Source: an uncultured Peptoniphilaceae bacterium | GTDB lineage: Bacteria > Bacillota > Clostridia > Tissierellales > Peptoniphilaceae | Direction: 5' to 3' | DNA length: 64,000 nt | Assembly: GCA_943912255.1 (NCBI GenBank) | Contig: CALTTP010000004.1 | Span: 1-64,000, forward strand | Part shown: in pieces, positions 45,948 through 54,719 of the stretch | Layout of the letters: every line of letters starts with the position of its first letter | Numbering within the stretch: position 1 is the first letter of the stretch | The notes under the pieces: model-generated | What the model was told of the DNA's origin: nothing | The model's input: only the letters and a program-made list of their open reading frames with translations | The model's database searches: none | Made by a program: the position numbers and the translations under genes

Positions 45948-46775
45948 TTAATAATAATTCTTTATGCTGTGTTCAAATTGAGAAGTTGGATTATCTTTAA
46001 AATAATCTTTTAAGCTATATGAGGTAATAATTTTATTACTTGAAGGCAAATCATGTCCTATTTTAGCTCCAAATTTATATGCCTGGAAAGGAATTTTTGA
46101 GCAATAAGTAGGATTTATTGAGGGTAAATTCTTTGAAATACCATATTTAATATTGGTTTTTCCAATTCCATTATTAGTGTAGTTTTTCAATGCCCAGGTC
46201 TTTGCAATATGCCTGTGTGTTGACAGTGCTTTATCCTTAGGTCTAATTATTTGTATCCAAGCACCATTATCTTTTGCACCCTTTATCCATCTATCAAAAC
46301 TTTCTACAACTGGGTGCTTTCCTGGTCCATTAATAGTTAATACTTTATTATTATCTACAACAAAACCTGCATGCCCTGTTAATCCAAAAGAAAAACTATT
46401 GTTAGTAACGACTATATCTCCTGTGTATACCTTGCTTTTATTAATTGCAGTAAAATACTCCAATGTACTATTTTCTTCTAGTTCTTGTTCAATTTCATGT
46501 TTAGACTTCATATCTTCAATTATGAAATCTTCATATTCTTCAAAAGTTTCAAATATTTCACCGTTAATCTTTACAAAATCTTCATAAACTGTTTCAAGAT
46601 TTTGATACTGTTTTTTCTCACTTATTTGACCGGTTTGGTAAAAATAATTTACCTTTTCATTTTGTTCATTCAGGAATTCATTAATTAAATTCTCTTTTGC
46701 TAGTGCATTACTCTTAATAATAATAATAAGAGCAATTACCAATACTGTTTTAAATATTTTATTTATTTTTTTCAT
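45948..46775 (-). CDS. Secreted YiiX/YycO-like permuted papain-fold hydrolase
   Basis: 275 residues from the ATG at 46775 (GAGGTGATAAC before it); an upstream ATG-less extension to 46802 is less likely. Signal peptide at about 1-26 (KIFKTVLVIALIIIIKSNALA), a charged helical stretch to about 105, then the enzyme domain: GDIVVTNNSFSFGLTGHAGF with the catalytic His first, and NPTYCSKIPFQAYKFG with Cys last, which is the circularly permuted order of the YiiX/YaeF group of NlpC/P60 enzymes. Likely an outside amidase or peptidase. Coupled to a DUF3139 gene. Confidence 0.75.
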   Translation of the reverse strand: MKKINKIFKTVLVIALIIIIKSNALAKENLINEFLNEQNEKVNYFYQTGQISEKKQYQNLETVYEDFVKINGEIFETFEEYEDFIIEDMKSKHEIEQELEENSTLEYFTAINKSKVYTGDIVVTNNSFSFGLTGHAGFVVDNNKVLTINGPGKHPVVESFDRWIKGAKDNGAWIQIIRPKDKALSTHRHIAKTWALKNYTNNGIGKTNIKYGISKNLPSINPTYCSKIPFQAYKFGAKIGHDLPSSNKIITSYSLKDYFKDNPTSQFEHSIKNYY

Positions 46776-46865
46776 GTTATCACCTCTAATTAATAATAGC
46801 AATTTTTTTTAAATTTATCAACGTTTTATGAATAAAATTTAAAACATTTTAGTACTACCATACAA

Positions 46866-46894
46866 AAAATGCCGACTCATCGAGCCGGCATTTT
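46866..46894. terminator. Terminator after giant surface-protein gene
   Basis: AAAATGCCG-CTC / GAG-CGGCATTTT stem (one mismatch) with T tract, 22 bp from the stop codon at 46917. Confidence 0.85.
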
Positions 46895-46916
46895 GTATTT
46901 TGCATTTTATATTTTC

Positions 46917-49049
46917 CTACTTGGAAATACTTCCACTTCCACCAACTATCTCTATCTCTTCAACACTTGAGTTATTTAGATAATCTTTTACTGAGTCTGG
47001 TATTTCATTTTGTTTTAATAGTAGTATTGGAGTTTCGCCATGGACTGTAACCGGTCCTGCTACTAAAGCATCTATATAGTTATAGCCATTGGCAACCATA
47101 ATCTTCTTTGCTTCTGGGTATAGGTACTTTGCTATTTCTACTGCTGTTTCAAATCTATCTCTACCCTTTAGCCTTGTTACTGTAATTCCCATATCCTTTA
47201 GCTCTTGTTCTACTGAACTAGATACGGAGGATCTTCCTCCAACTATAACTACTTCTTTCACATCCCATTTCTTAATGGCTTCTCTTGTGGAATTTTCTAA
47301 TCTTTCTACTTTTGTTAGTAGTATTGGTATATTTTCCTTTGCAGATATGCTATTTCCTGCTAGGGCATCCACTAGGTTTACTCCACTGGCAAGTACAATT
47401 TTATGTTTGTTGCCTGCTTTTTCGATAACTCTTTTACCTACTTCTACTGCTGTTTGGTATCTGTCTTTTCCTGATACTCTTTCAACATTGTATCCTAGGT
47501 TTTTAAGTTCTTGTTCCACTTCTGGTGAAACTGTGGACTTACCACCTACTAGGGTGATGTTTTTACTATTGAGCCTCTTAAGTTCATCTATTGTCTCCTG
47601 TGGTAACTTGTCCTTTCTAGCAAGTAGGATTGGACTCCTTAATGAGTCTGCAAGTGGCGTTGCTGTAAGTGAGTCCACCACTTCCATTCCAGAGGTTATT
47701 ACCACATTGTCTGAAGAACTGTAGTAGGCTTTGGAAAGCTCTACAGCGGTTTTGTATCTGTCTTCTCCGTAGATTCTATTGGTCTTATATAGGTTGTAGA
47801 TGTCCTCAAATTCCCTAATCTTATCTTTTTCCACAGGACTTGGTGTGCTTGGTGTACTTGGTGTTGGGTTAGGTGTTGGTCTTGGTGTTGGTTTAGGATC
47901 TGGTTTTTCTTCTGGTTTTTCTTCATCCTTTACCACGACCTTTATCTCCACAGCCTTTGTAGATCCATCAGCAAAGGTAATCTTTACCTTTCCAGTCTGC
48001 TCTCCAACTTTGTTACTGTCTATTGGAGGGTTTGAAATGTCTTCAATAGTTGCATTTTTTGGAAGGTTTTTGATATTGTCCAAAAGACTTACCTTATCTC
48101 CCTTTGTAATGGTCTCATCTATGACTTCAGGAACAAACCTTTCACTTTCAGTCTCTGTAGGTTTTTCTTCTTTAATAACTCTAATATCAGATCTATTTCT
48201 AATCCTAATCCTGTTTCCAAGGCTGTCTATGGAAGAAAGTCCTATCGCTTCAACAATGTTTTTTTCTACAATGTCTTCCATTGACTTGCTTTCGTCCTTA
48301 TCATGGCCAATGTATCCATCAATAAAAACCCTTATTGTCTTATTATCCTTGTCCTTTAAAATGATGGATTCAATAATGTCGCCTTTTTTCTCAACCTTTT
48401 CTACTTCACCACTAACTTTTACTAGTAGTCCAAGATTTTCTGGAACTTCTCCTATACTCATTTCAGTTGGCAATACTTTTTCTTGATTTTCATCGATTAT
48501 TTCAATCTTGTCGATATTTAACTGATGTTCTCCTTGGTAGGAGGAAGTCATTCCAAAGATCCTAACCTTTTGTCCCTCTCTAAAGTCGCCTGATATCGGG
48601 AATATATTGATTCCGCCGCTTTCATCTTGTACATAGGCAGAGTCGAAGAAGGCTGTGTTCTTGTCATATCCGCTGGCATTTGAAGTAAGTCTGCCTTCGA
48701 TGGTAAAGGCCTGTCCTTCTGGGGCTTTTTGAACCTCTGCTATAGGTGTAACCTTAGCTTCTTTGTCGTAGACATTTAGGTCGATACTTCCTGTCCAAGG
48801 TTCTTTTGAGTCCTTAGGATAGGCTTTAACTAAAATTTTAACTTTACCTGTTTTTGTTGGAATTACACCAGTTGTAAAATCCTCTGTTGACTTGCTTTTC
48901 AAAGTAGGAAGGCCTGTGTCCACTGTCTTAATCAGCTCTTCCTTTTCGCCAACAACTTGGTAGTATTCTATCTTGCTTAGTTTTATATCCTTGGCACTGC
49001 CATTTACAAATTTTGTGCTGATTGGAGTTTCTTCCTTTAGGTATTCCAC
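46917..49049 (-). CDS. C-terminal piece of giant protein: OB-like region and CWB2 repeats
   Basis: 710 codons from the first ATG after the TGA; the true frame joins upstream without a break other than that TGA. About 1-85 is a beta domain, about 90-285 an OB-like module (TSSYQGEHQLNIDKIEI), 310-385 a Rib/Ig-like region (KVGEQTGKVKITFADGSTKAVEI split at the turn), 390-415 a Pro-rich linker, and about 430-710 three CWB2 repeats (EDRYKTAVELS, KDRYQTAVEVG, RDRFETAVEIA). Lacks a signal peptide, so this piece alone could not reach the wall. Confidence 0.8.
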   Translation of the reverse strand: MEYLKEETPISTKFVNGSAKDIKLSKIEYYQVVGEKEELIKTVDTGLPTLKSKSTEDFTTGVIPTKTGKVKILVKAYPKDSKEPWTGSIDLNVYDKEAKVTPIAEVQKAPEGQAFTIEGRLTSNASGYDKNTAFFDSAYVQDESGGINIFPISGDFREGQKVRIFGMTSSYQGEHQLNIDKIEIIDENQEKVLPTEMSIGEVPENLGLLVKVSGEVEKVEKKGDIIESIILKDKDNKTIRVFIDGYIGHDKDESKSMEDIVEKNIVEAIGLSSIDSLGNRIRIRNRSDIRVIKEEKPTETESERFVPEVIDETITKGDKVSLLDNIKNLPKNATIEDISNPPIDSNKVGEQTGKVKITFADGSTKAVEIKVVVKDEEKPEEKPDPKPTPRPTPNPTPSTPSTPSPVEKDKIREFEDIYNLYKTNRIYGEDRYKTAVELSKAYYSSSDNVVITSGMEVVDSLTATPLADSLRSPILLARKDKLPQETIDELKRLNSKNITLVGGKSTVSPEVEQELKNLGYNVERVSGKDRYQTAVEVGKRVIEKAGNKHKIVLASGVNLVDALAGNSISAKENIPILLTKVERLENSTREAIKKWDVKEVVIVGGRSSVSSSVEQELKDMGITVTRLKGRDRFETAVEIAKYLYPEAKKIMVANGYNYIDALVAGPVTVHGETPILLLKQNEIPDSVKDYLNNSSVEEIEIVGGSGSISK

Positions 49050-49118
49050 TTCCGTAGACTTTGTAACAGAGTCAATTCCTACACGTTCTACAGCCGCTGT
49101 CCAAACAGGGGAAGTAAC

Positions 49119-51668
49119 TCAAATGTCTCCATCAGCTTGGTCAATTCTCAAATAGTAGTAGGTTCCGTCGTTAGGAATTTCAAAGCTTAAGTCTCCAACA
49201 TTGGAGTTTAACTCCTCTTTATGTTTTACAACTCCACCATTTGAGATTACAGAAACTGTACCAATAATATCGGTGCTATCCTCATCGTTGATGTTCACAT
49301 TGAACTTCAAAGTTCCAGGAGCATTGGTTATTCTGGAACCCATCATTTGACTATTTACAGTAAAGTCTACAAATAGGTTGTTGTCCTCTGTTGCATAGAC
49401 CCTATTTTGTCTTATTGCGTCAAATAGAGAAGTTTTATCCAAATTGTCCGCTATTACAACGGTCCTTGTCGTATTGGCATCTCCCCATTTTCTCTTATGG
49501 TTATCCTGGTTATTACTTGGAGATATGTGCCATCCCTTGTCTAGTGCTAAGGTGTATTGGTCATAGCTTGTAAAGTAACCCTGTCCCCTTACAGGTCCTT
49601 CTCCGTTTCCAACTTCAACTAAGTTTAAAACTTCATCATATTCAGGGCTATAATGACCAAAGTCATCAAAGTTTCCAAAGACAGTTCCAGGGTGGTTTAA
49701 CTGACTTATAACATTTTGATTCTTATCCTTAAGTCCTGCCAATAGGTCGTAGTACCTTACAAGTCCCTTGGATTCAGACTTATCGTTGTAGTATTCGTCG
49801 TTTCTAGAAACAAACCCTTCGGTGTTATAGGTGTTGATATGTCCGTAGTTTGCTCCAGTCTTGGTCCAAGTCATCTCATAGCCATATATCGCCAAGAAGT
49901 CCTCGGTGTTGTACTTTTCTATGATTTCCTTATAGGCCTGCCATTTTGACTTTCCAGATTGAACAGGATCCCTCTTTCCAGAATTTGCATCATCTATTTT
50001 TCCTAAATTACCAGCATCATCAAAATAGTTAGAGTGATCTGTCAGGGAGAAAAAGTCAAGGTTGTCTACATTAGACGCATAGGAAACCGCTTCATCAGGA
50101 GTTCCTGAACCGTCAGAGTAGTTTGTATGGGAGTGAATTTGACCAAAATATGCCTTTACAGTGGCCTTCCCAATGTAGAAGGACCAGGTAAATTCTTCAG
50201 ACTTAGTGCCATCTTCTTTCCTTATTACAATTACCTTAGCATTTACCTTTCCATCATCTAGGTTAGATGGTGTAAAACTTGCCTTGTTTCCAGAGACTGT
50301 CATTTCCACAGGCTCTTTATCATTTAATACTAGTTCTACCTTTGGGTTGTCTCCAGCATTTGTAAAGTCTACTTCTATTTTAGGACTCTTTGTATCCATA
50401 ACTTCAGAATTTGTCTTTGGACTAACCTCTAGCACATGTGGCCTACTGTCCACCTTTACAATTACAGGCTCCTTGGAAGGAGTGGACTCCCCATAGATAA
50501 ATTCCCCGATATAATGTTCACTAGTGGTATTTCCATTTACATCCTCTGCTTTAAAGGTAAGTTCTATATCTTTTCCGTTTTGAATTTTATCTCCAGGAAT
50601 TATTCCTTTGAAGTTTCCACTTATTGGGTCTTTTTCCATGGAAATAGGCGCTAGAGTTTCTTCGCCAATCTTTGCAATAAACTCTACAGATTTTACATCC
50701 ACATTATCCATAGCCCCAACGGTAAAGACATAGTCCACAGTTGCCCTTGCATCTAATAGGTTTGGAACTATGATAAATGGAGCTAGTTTATCTTCTTTTA
50801 TTATATAGTCCGTCTTGTCCCCAAGTCTTATTTGAGGAGTTCCATTAAAGGTTGATATAGAACCCTTAATATCCACCTTGTCTCCCTGAACAGTTCCTAT
50901 AGGATATTCTGGTGCTCTAAAAGTTTGAACATTTCCTGTAGGACTTACAAATTGCATTGTTGAAGAACCGTTGTACTTAGGAAGGGTTATGTCCTTTATA
51001 TATACATATTCATTAATAAACTCCTTAGAGAAGTTTTTCAAAGTTTCAGCGGTTATCTCCTGTGCTGGAACAGGTTCAGTCTTGTCAATAAGTTTCATCT
51101 CGGAAACATTGGAAATTTCAGGAGTTGAGTGGTAATTTATATGTTTACCTTTAACAAGTACAATATCACCCATTTGCACGGTTTCTGTAGGTCCATATAC
51201 TTGGTATCCTACAACTTTTCCATCTATAATATCTTCAAGGATTAAAGCTGATCCACCACCATAGGAATGGGTGGCAACACCATAGACCATTATCTCAGTA
51301 TCAAAAGGAGTTGCCATAGCCTCATTGATATTTAAAGCTTCTGGGAAGTCCTTTTTTATTTGAACTTCCATTTCTGGTTTTATAGGATCTTCAAAATCCG
51401 GCTCTTCGTATACCAGTTCTTCCCCCTTTTCAACTAGGGTAACATCCTTAGCCTCTACAACCCTAAGCTGCATATCATTATATTGTGATACGATTGCTAT
51501 GACATTTACCTTGTCATAGTCAGAAATACCTTCTTTAGTGATATCAGGTATTTTGTAAATGTTCATTTCATTATTATCTTTATATATAGAGGTGTTTCCA
51601 GAGGTGTTAATCTGTCTTAAATTTACCTCTTTAAGTTCCACCCTTTGAGACTCTAAACTCGCTGCCAT
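49119..51668 (-). CDS. Middle piece of giant protein: OB-like, Ig-like and PHP domains
   Basis: 849 codons. Contains an OB-like module (about 100-280), Ig-like domains (about 290-510) and the PHP domain (about 525-790): AYFGQIHSHTNYSDGSG with the H-x-H pair, FFSLTDHSNYFDD, SQLNHPGTVFG and ISPSNNQDNHKRKWG. These correspond to the four metal-binding motifs of CehA/McbA-type PHP hydrolases, all intact. Ends DQADGDI then TGA; the frame continues VTSPVWTAAVERVG beyond it. Confidence 0.82.
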   Translation of the reverse strand: MAASLESQRVELKEVNLRQINTSGNTSIYKDNNEMNIYKIPDITKEGISDYDKVNVIAIVSQYNDMQLRVVEAKDVTLVEKGEELVYEEPDFEDPIKPEMEVQIKKDFPEALNINEAMATPFDTEIMVYGVATHSYGGGSALILEDIIDGKVVGYQVYGPTETVQMGDIVLVKGKHINYHSTPEISNVSEMKLIDKTEPVPAQEITAETLKNFSKEFINEYVYIKDITLPKYNGSSTMQFVSPTGNVQTFRAPEYPIGTVQGDKVDIKGSISTFNGTPQIRLGDKTDYIIKEDKLAPFIIVPNLLDARATVDYVFTVGAMDNVDVKSVEFIAKIGEETLAPISMEKDPISGNFKGIIPGDKIQNGKDIELTFKAEDVNGNTTSEHYIGEFIYGESTPSKEPVIVKVDSRPHVLEVSPKTNSEVMDTKSPKIEVDFTNAGDNPKVELVLNDKEPVEMTVSGNKASFTPSNLDDGKVNAKVIVIRKEDGTKSEEFTWSFYIGKATVKAYFGQIHSHTNYSDGSGTPDEAVSYASNVDNLDFFSLTDHSNYFDDAGNLGKIDDANSGKRDPVQSGKSKWQAYKEIIEKYNTEDFLAIYGYEMTWTKTGANYGHINTYNTEGFVSRNDEYYNDKSESKGLVRYYDLLAGLKDKNQNVISQLNHPGTVFGNFDDFGHYSPEYDEVLNLVEVGNGEGPVRGQGYFTSYDQYTLALDKGWHISPSNNQDNHKRKWGDANTTRTVVIADNLDKTSLFDAIRQNRVYATEDNNLFVDFTVNSQMMGSRITNAPGTLKFNVNINDEDSTDIIGTVSVISNGGVVKHKEELNSNVGDLSFEIPNDGTYYYLRIDQADGDI

Positions 51669-51759
51669 TTTATCGGCTACAAGTTCCTTTAAAGTTACAA
51701 CCTTTGAGACTCTAAACTCGCTGCCATTTTATCGGCTACAAGTTCCTTTAAAGTTACAA
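51642..51759. repeat. 59-bp perfect tandem duplication
   Basis: Units 51642-51700 and 51701-51759 are identical; CCTTTG recurs after the second, giving a short homology at the joint. 59 is not a multiple of three, so the duplication breaks the reading frame. Confidence 0.97.
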
Positions 51760-53296
51760 CCTTTGGACTTGGCAGTTCATTTCCAGAAGATAGTACCTTA
51801 AAGGTGGAGTTATCCAGTTGTTCAAGCCCATTATATGTGCTTCTAGTACCTGTTGCTTCGATTTTATCTCCAAGATTTGCCTTTGGAATGTCTTTAGTTC
51901 TAACTACAATTCCTGCCACGTCATCTTGGATTGTAAGATTTCTACCATCTACAAAGGTAACTATTCCAGAAGTAGTAACGGTCTTTCCAGTTGCAGTGTC
52001 CCTGGCTTCCTTTACATTTACACCACCTGCTACTGGTTCCTCGGGATCTGTTGGAGAATTAGTACTTTTTACTACTACATCCTCATCAGAATTTATTCTA
52101 ATTTGAGGACTATTGAAAATACCAACAACGCCAGTAACATCTACAATATCGCCAGCCTTTGCAGTTAGTACCTTATTCCCTTCCCCCTTTGATTGATAGA
52201 TATTGATAGAATTACCCTTATCATCAGTTAATGATATATTACCTTTTACATATTCTCCTAAAGTAAGTCCCTCTAAAAGAACCCTTTGGGATTCTACATC
52301 TTTATAATTGGAAATTAGAGATGCCAAATCCATCTTTACAGGGCTAGGAAGTTCATTTTTTTGAGAAATTACCTTTATATCAGTTGTGTTGATCTGTTCA
52401 AGTCCATTGTAAGTTCCCCTTGAACCAGTTACTTCAACTTTATCCCCTAGATTAAAATCAAAGTTTGTTGAATTTCTAAGGGCAATTCCTCCTGTTTCAT
52501 CTTGAATCGTTGCATTTTGTCCGTCGATAAAGGTTACTATTCCAGAAGTTGTAACTTCCTCTCCAACTGCCTTATCTCTTGCTTCTTTGACAGTTAGAGA
52601 AGTTGTTACAGGGTCTGTTGGGTCTGTGGGATCTGAAGGGTTAGGAGCTTCTGTTTTTTCGTTTAAATAGTCTAGTACAGTTTCATTATGAGGAATGGAT
52701 TCATAATCTTCACCATTATCACCAGTATTCTTTACTGTCTTATCCTCATTTAATATCCTTCTTATGGAGGAAACATTTGAAGCTTTTTGCGCAGGATTGT
52801 CACCTAAAAATTCGTTAGCACTTCCAACGCCAATAAAATCCACAACCTGTGGACTGTTTTTATCAGTTATAGTTTCAGTAGAATTAGCTAGGGCAAGTTT
52901 AAACTTACTAGCACTCATTGTGATCTTGCCGATAACATCAGGAGTTCTTGGAAGATCTTTAGCCTCATTATTACCTGCAGCTTCCTGAATTAAATAGAAC
53001 TCTCCAGGCTCGATCTGCCCTTGTAATTCCGTCTTGTTATTGTATTTATTACCTGTTGCAGAAGCGTATTGAACGCTCCATCCAGTTAGGTCTTGGGGCT
53101 TATCGCCAATATTTTTAAGGACGATATAGTCATATTTAAAAGTGGATGATAGATTGCCCCCTCCACCGTATACTTCATATATTATGACCTTTGGCCCTAC
53201 TTCTCTTGCTTCTACTGTTTTAAAAGGTAGAAAGCTTAGTATCATCGTTAAAGCTAGGAAAAAAGCCATAACTCGTTTGTTAAATATCTTTTTCAC
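51695..53296 (-). CDS. N-terminal piece of giant protein: signal, lamin-tail and OB-like domains
   Basis: 533 codons. Signal peptide at about 1-29 (MAFFLALTMILSFLPFKTVEA), lamin-tail domain at about 33-175 (VIIYEVYGGGGN, YDYIVLKNIGDKPQDLTGWS, GEFYLIQEAAG), a Pro/Asp/Thr linker near 215-228, then OB-like modules: VKEARDKAVGEEVTTSGIV (about 230), a middle one, and VKEARDTATGKTVTTSGIV (about 425). The last two native residues end in the 59-bp duplication, followed at once by a stop. Confidence 0.85.
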   Translation of the reverse strand: MKKIFNKRVMAFFLALTMILSFLPFKTVEAREVGPKVIIYEVYGGGGNLSSTFKYDYIVLKNIGDKPQDLTGWSVQYASATGNKYNNKTELQGQIEPGEFYLIQEAAGNNEAKDLPRTPDVIGKITMSASKFKLALANSTETITDKNSPQVVDFIGVGSANEFLGDNPAQKASNVSSIRRILNEDKTVKNTGDNGEDYESIPHNETVLDYLNEKTEAPNPSDPTDPTDPVTTSLTVKEARDKAVGEEVTTSGIVTFIDGQNATIQDETGGIALRNSTNFDFNLGDKVEVTGSRGTYNGLEQINTTDIKVISQKNELPSPVKMDLASLISNYKDVESQRVLLEGLTLGEYVKGNISLTDDKGNSINIYQSKGEGNKVLTAKAGDIVDVTGVVGIFNSPQIRINSDEDVVVKSTNSPTDPEEPVAGGVNVKEARDTATGKTVTTSGIVTFVDGRNLTIQDDVAGIVVRTKDIPKANLGDKIEATGTRSTYNGLEQLDNSTFKVLSSGNELPSPKVVTLKELVADKMAASLESQRL

Positions 53297-53411
53297 TAAT
53301 TTTCCTCCTCATTCATTCTTTTCTTTAACTCTAATATATTTCTATTAAGTTGGTATTAATTAAAGTAAATTGGATGTAAAATCCCAAGGGCAAAGGGAGT
53401 TTTCTACATGC

Positions 53412-53433
53412 AAAAAGCACCCATAATGGGTGC
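53412..53433 (-). terminator. Terminator after AIM24-like gene
   Basis: GCACCCAT / ATGGGTGC perfect stem with a T5 tract on the minus strand. Confidence 0.85.
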
Positions 53434-53458
53434 CTAAAATTTCTATAATAATATTAAA

Positions 53459-54145
53459 TCAATCTGCAGAAGTTCCATAGTAGGACTGTATTAGCCCAGC
53501 AATATTTGAAATAGGCATTCCTTGAAGATATACCTTTCCTGGCCCTGTCACAATGGTGTTAAAGATTCCCTCACCACCAAGGAACATATTCTTTAAGCCT
53601 TCCACTGAACGAATCTCCATATCACAGCTTCCTTCCATTGCAGCTAGATGACCAGTACTTATAACTATCTCTTCTCCTGCTTGTAATTCATAAACTTGAC
53701 AATAACCGTCTATCTCTATAAAGGCTTTTCCTTTTCCAGAAAGTTTTTGCATAACAAAGCCTTCGCCACCAAAGAACCCAGTACTAAGCTTCTTTTGTAA
53801 GTATACTGAAAGGTCTACCCCTTCTTCACAAGCTAGAAAAGATGACTTTTGTGCAATTATCTCTCTACTAGGGTCTATATCCACAACTAGGATACTTCCA
53901 GGAAAAGAAGATGCAATGGCAAGCTCGCCTTCACTTCCCTCATAGCAAGTATAAGTATTTTGAAACATCTTCTCTCCAGAAAAAAGCCTTCCCAAGGCCT
54001 TTCCCACACCTCCACGGGACACTGTTTCCATCTTCAAGTTAGGAGTCATCCAGCTCATGGCTCCTCCTTCTGTTACAATGCTCTCCCCATGGTTAAGCTT
54101 TATCTTTAAAACAGGGAGATTCTCTCCCACAATTTCATATTCCAT
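53459..54145 (-). CDS. AIM24/TIGR00266-family protein
   Basis: 228 residues, beta-rich and glycine-rich, with family segments NHGESIVTEGGAMSWM (about 18-33), SGEKMFQNTYTCYEGSEGELAIASSFPG split at the turn, FLACEEGVDLSVYLQKK and LFGGEGFV-like FFGGEGFVMQKLSGKG. No signal peptide. Bacterial members have no settled function. Starts 1 bp after the acetyltransferase stop. Confidence 0.85.
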   Translation of the reverse strand: MEYEIVGENLPVLKIKLNHGESIVTEGGAMSWMTPNLKMETVSRGGVGKALGRLFSGEKMFQNTYTCYEGSEGELAIASSFPGSILVVDIDPSREIIAQKSSFLACEEGVDLSVYLQKKLSTGFFGGEGFVMQKLSGKGKAFIEIDGYCQVYELQAGEEIVISTGHLAAMEGSCDMEIRSVEGLKNMFLGGEGIFNTIVTGPGKVYLQGMPISNIAGLIQSYYGTSAD

Positions 54146-54146
54146 T

Positions 54147-54650
54147 CTACAAAACCTCCTTATGATAGGCGTTTCTCAAATCTCCATTATCCAAGGTAAT
54201 GATACCACAATAAAGATAACCCAAGCTAATCAACAGGCTATTCATCTTTAGATTGTCGTTGTGGGTGTCCACCCTAATACTGGTAATCCCCTTGGTCTTT
54301 GCCAACTGTTCCGACTCATGGAACATCAATTTACCAAAACCTCGATTCTTTGAGGACTTTGAAACTGCAAATCTGTGGATGGTAATGTAGGGCCTTTGGT
54401 TTAACCACCTACCTTTAATCTTCAAGTAAGTAGGCCCAACCCCCTCAACAATTGCAAGGGTACCTAAAACTTCTCCTCTGTCTTCTAGTACATAGGAATA
54501 GCCTCTCTCCATATCCAGTTTCAGACTATTTAAAGTCGGTCCTTCATCTTGCCACTGGTCAACCCCATCCTCCCTAAGGGAAGACCTGCCCTCTTCATAA
54601 ATTTCCAACACTCTTTTTATGTCTTTAGTTTCAGTCTTTCTAAGGTTCAT
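54147..54650 (-). CDS. GNAT-family N-acetyltransferase
   Basis: 167 residues from the ATG at 54650, where MNLRKTETKDIKRVLEIYEE gives a canonical GNAT first strand and helix; an alternative TTG start at 54692 has a plausible AAAGGA site, so the start is uncertain. The acetyl-CoA loop is SKSSKNRGFGKLMFHESEQ (about 98-116). Acceptor unknown. Lies after pepD on the same strand. Confidence 0.82.
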   Translation of the reverse strand: MNLRKTETKDIKRVLEIYEEGRSSLREDGVDQWQDEGPTLNSLKLDMERGYSYVLEDRGEVLGTLAIVEGVGPTYLKIKGRWLNQRPYITIHRFAVSKSSKNRGFGKLMFHESEQLAKTKGITSIRVDTHNDNLKMNSLLISLGYLYCGIITLDNGDLRNAYHKEVL

Positions 54651-54719
54651 AACTACCACAATTCTATTATTTATCCTTATAAAATGGGACAAAAGTTGGT
54701 TTTCCTTTGCCCCACTCTT

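Larger units (their letters stand above)
46917..53296 (-). pseudogene. Giant secreted LTD-OB-PHP-CWB2 surface protein gene in three pieces
   Basis: Three consecutive open stretches on one strand encode one protein. Between pieces 1 and 2 a 59-bp perfect tandem duplication (51642-51759) shifts the frame; between pieces 2 and 3 there is only a TGA at 49119-49121 in the same frame. Without one 59-bp unit the gene is 6321 bp, exactly 2107 codons. Domain order: signal peptide, lamin-tail domain, repeated OB-like domains, more beta domains, PHP metallohydrolase, OB-like region, Pro-rich linker, three CWB2 repeats. Expected role when intact: wall-bound phosphoesterase or nuclease. The start is GTG with GAGGAGG. 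Confidence 0.85.

Noticed and set aside
47800..48486. Long plus-strand frame opposite the giant surface-protein gene
   Set aside because: Low-complexity Ser/Gly/Leu translation arising from the antisense of the Pro-rich linker and OB-like region; no RBS.
49119..49121. Selenocysteine or tryptophan recoding of the in-frame TGA
   Set aside because: No redox motif around the site, no hairpin sought there looks SECIS-like, and TGA ends normal genes such as mtnA.
53296..53369. pepF-like extended starts: longer frames at 23369 (pepF), 46802 (YiiX-like) and 30578 (oppB)
   Set aside because: Each has a better-placed ribosome-binding site before an internal ATG (23303, 46775, 30551), so the shorter versions were used.
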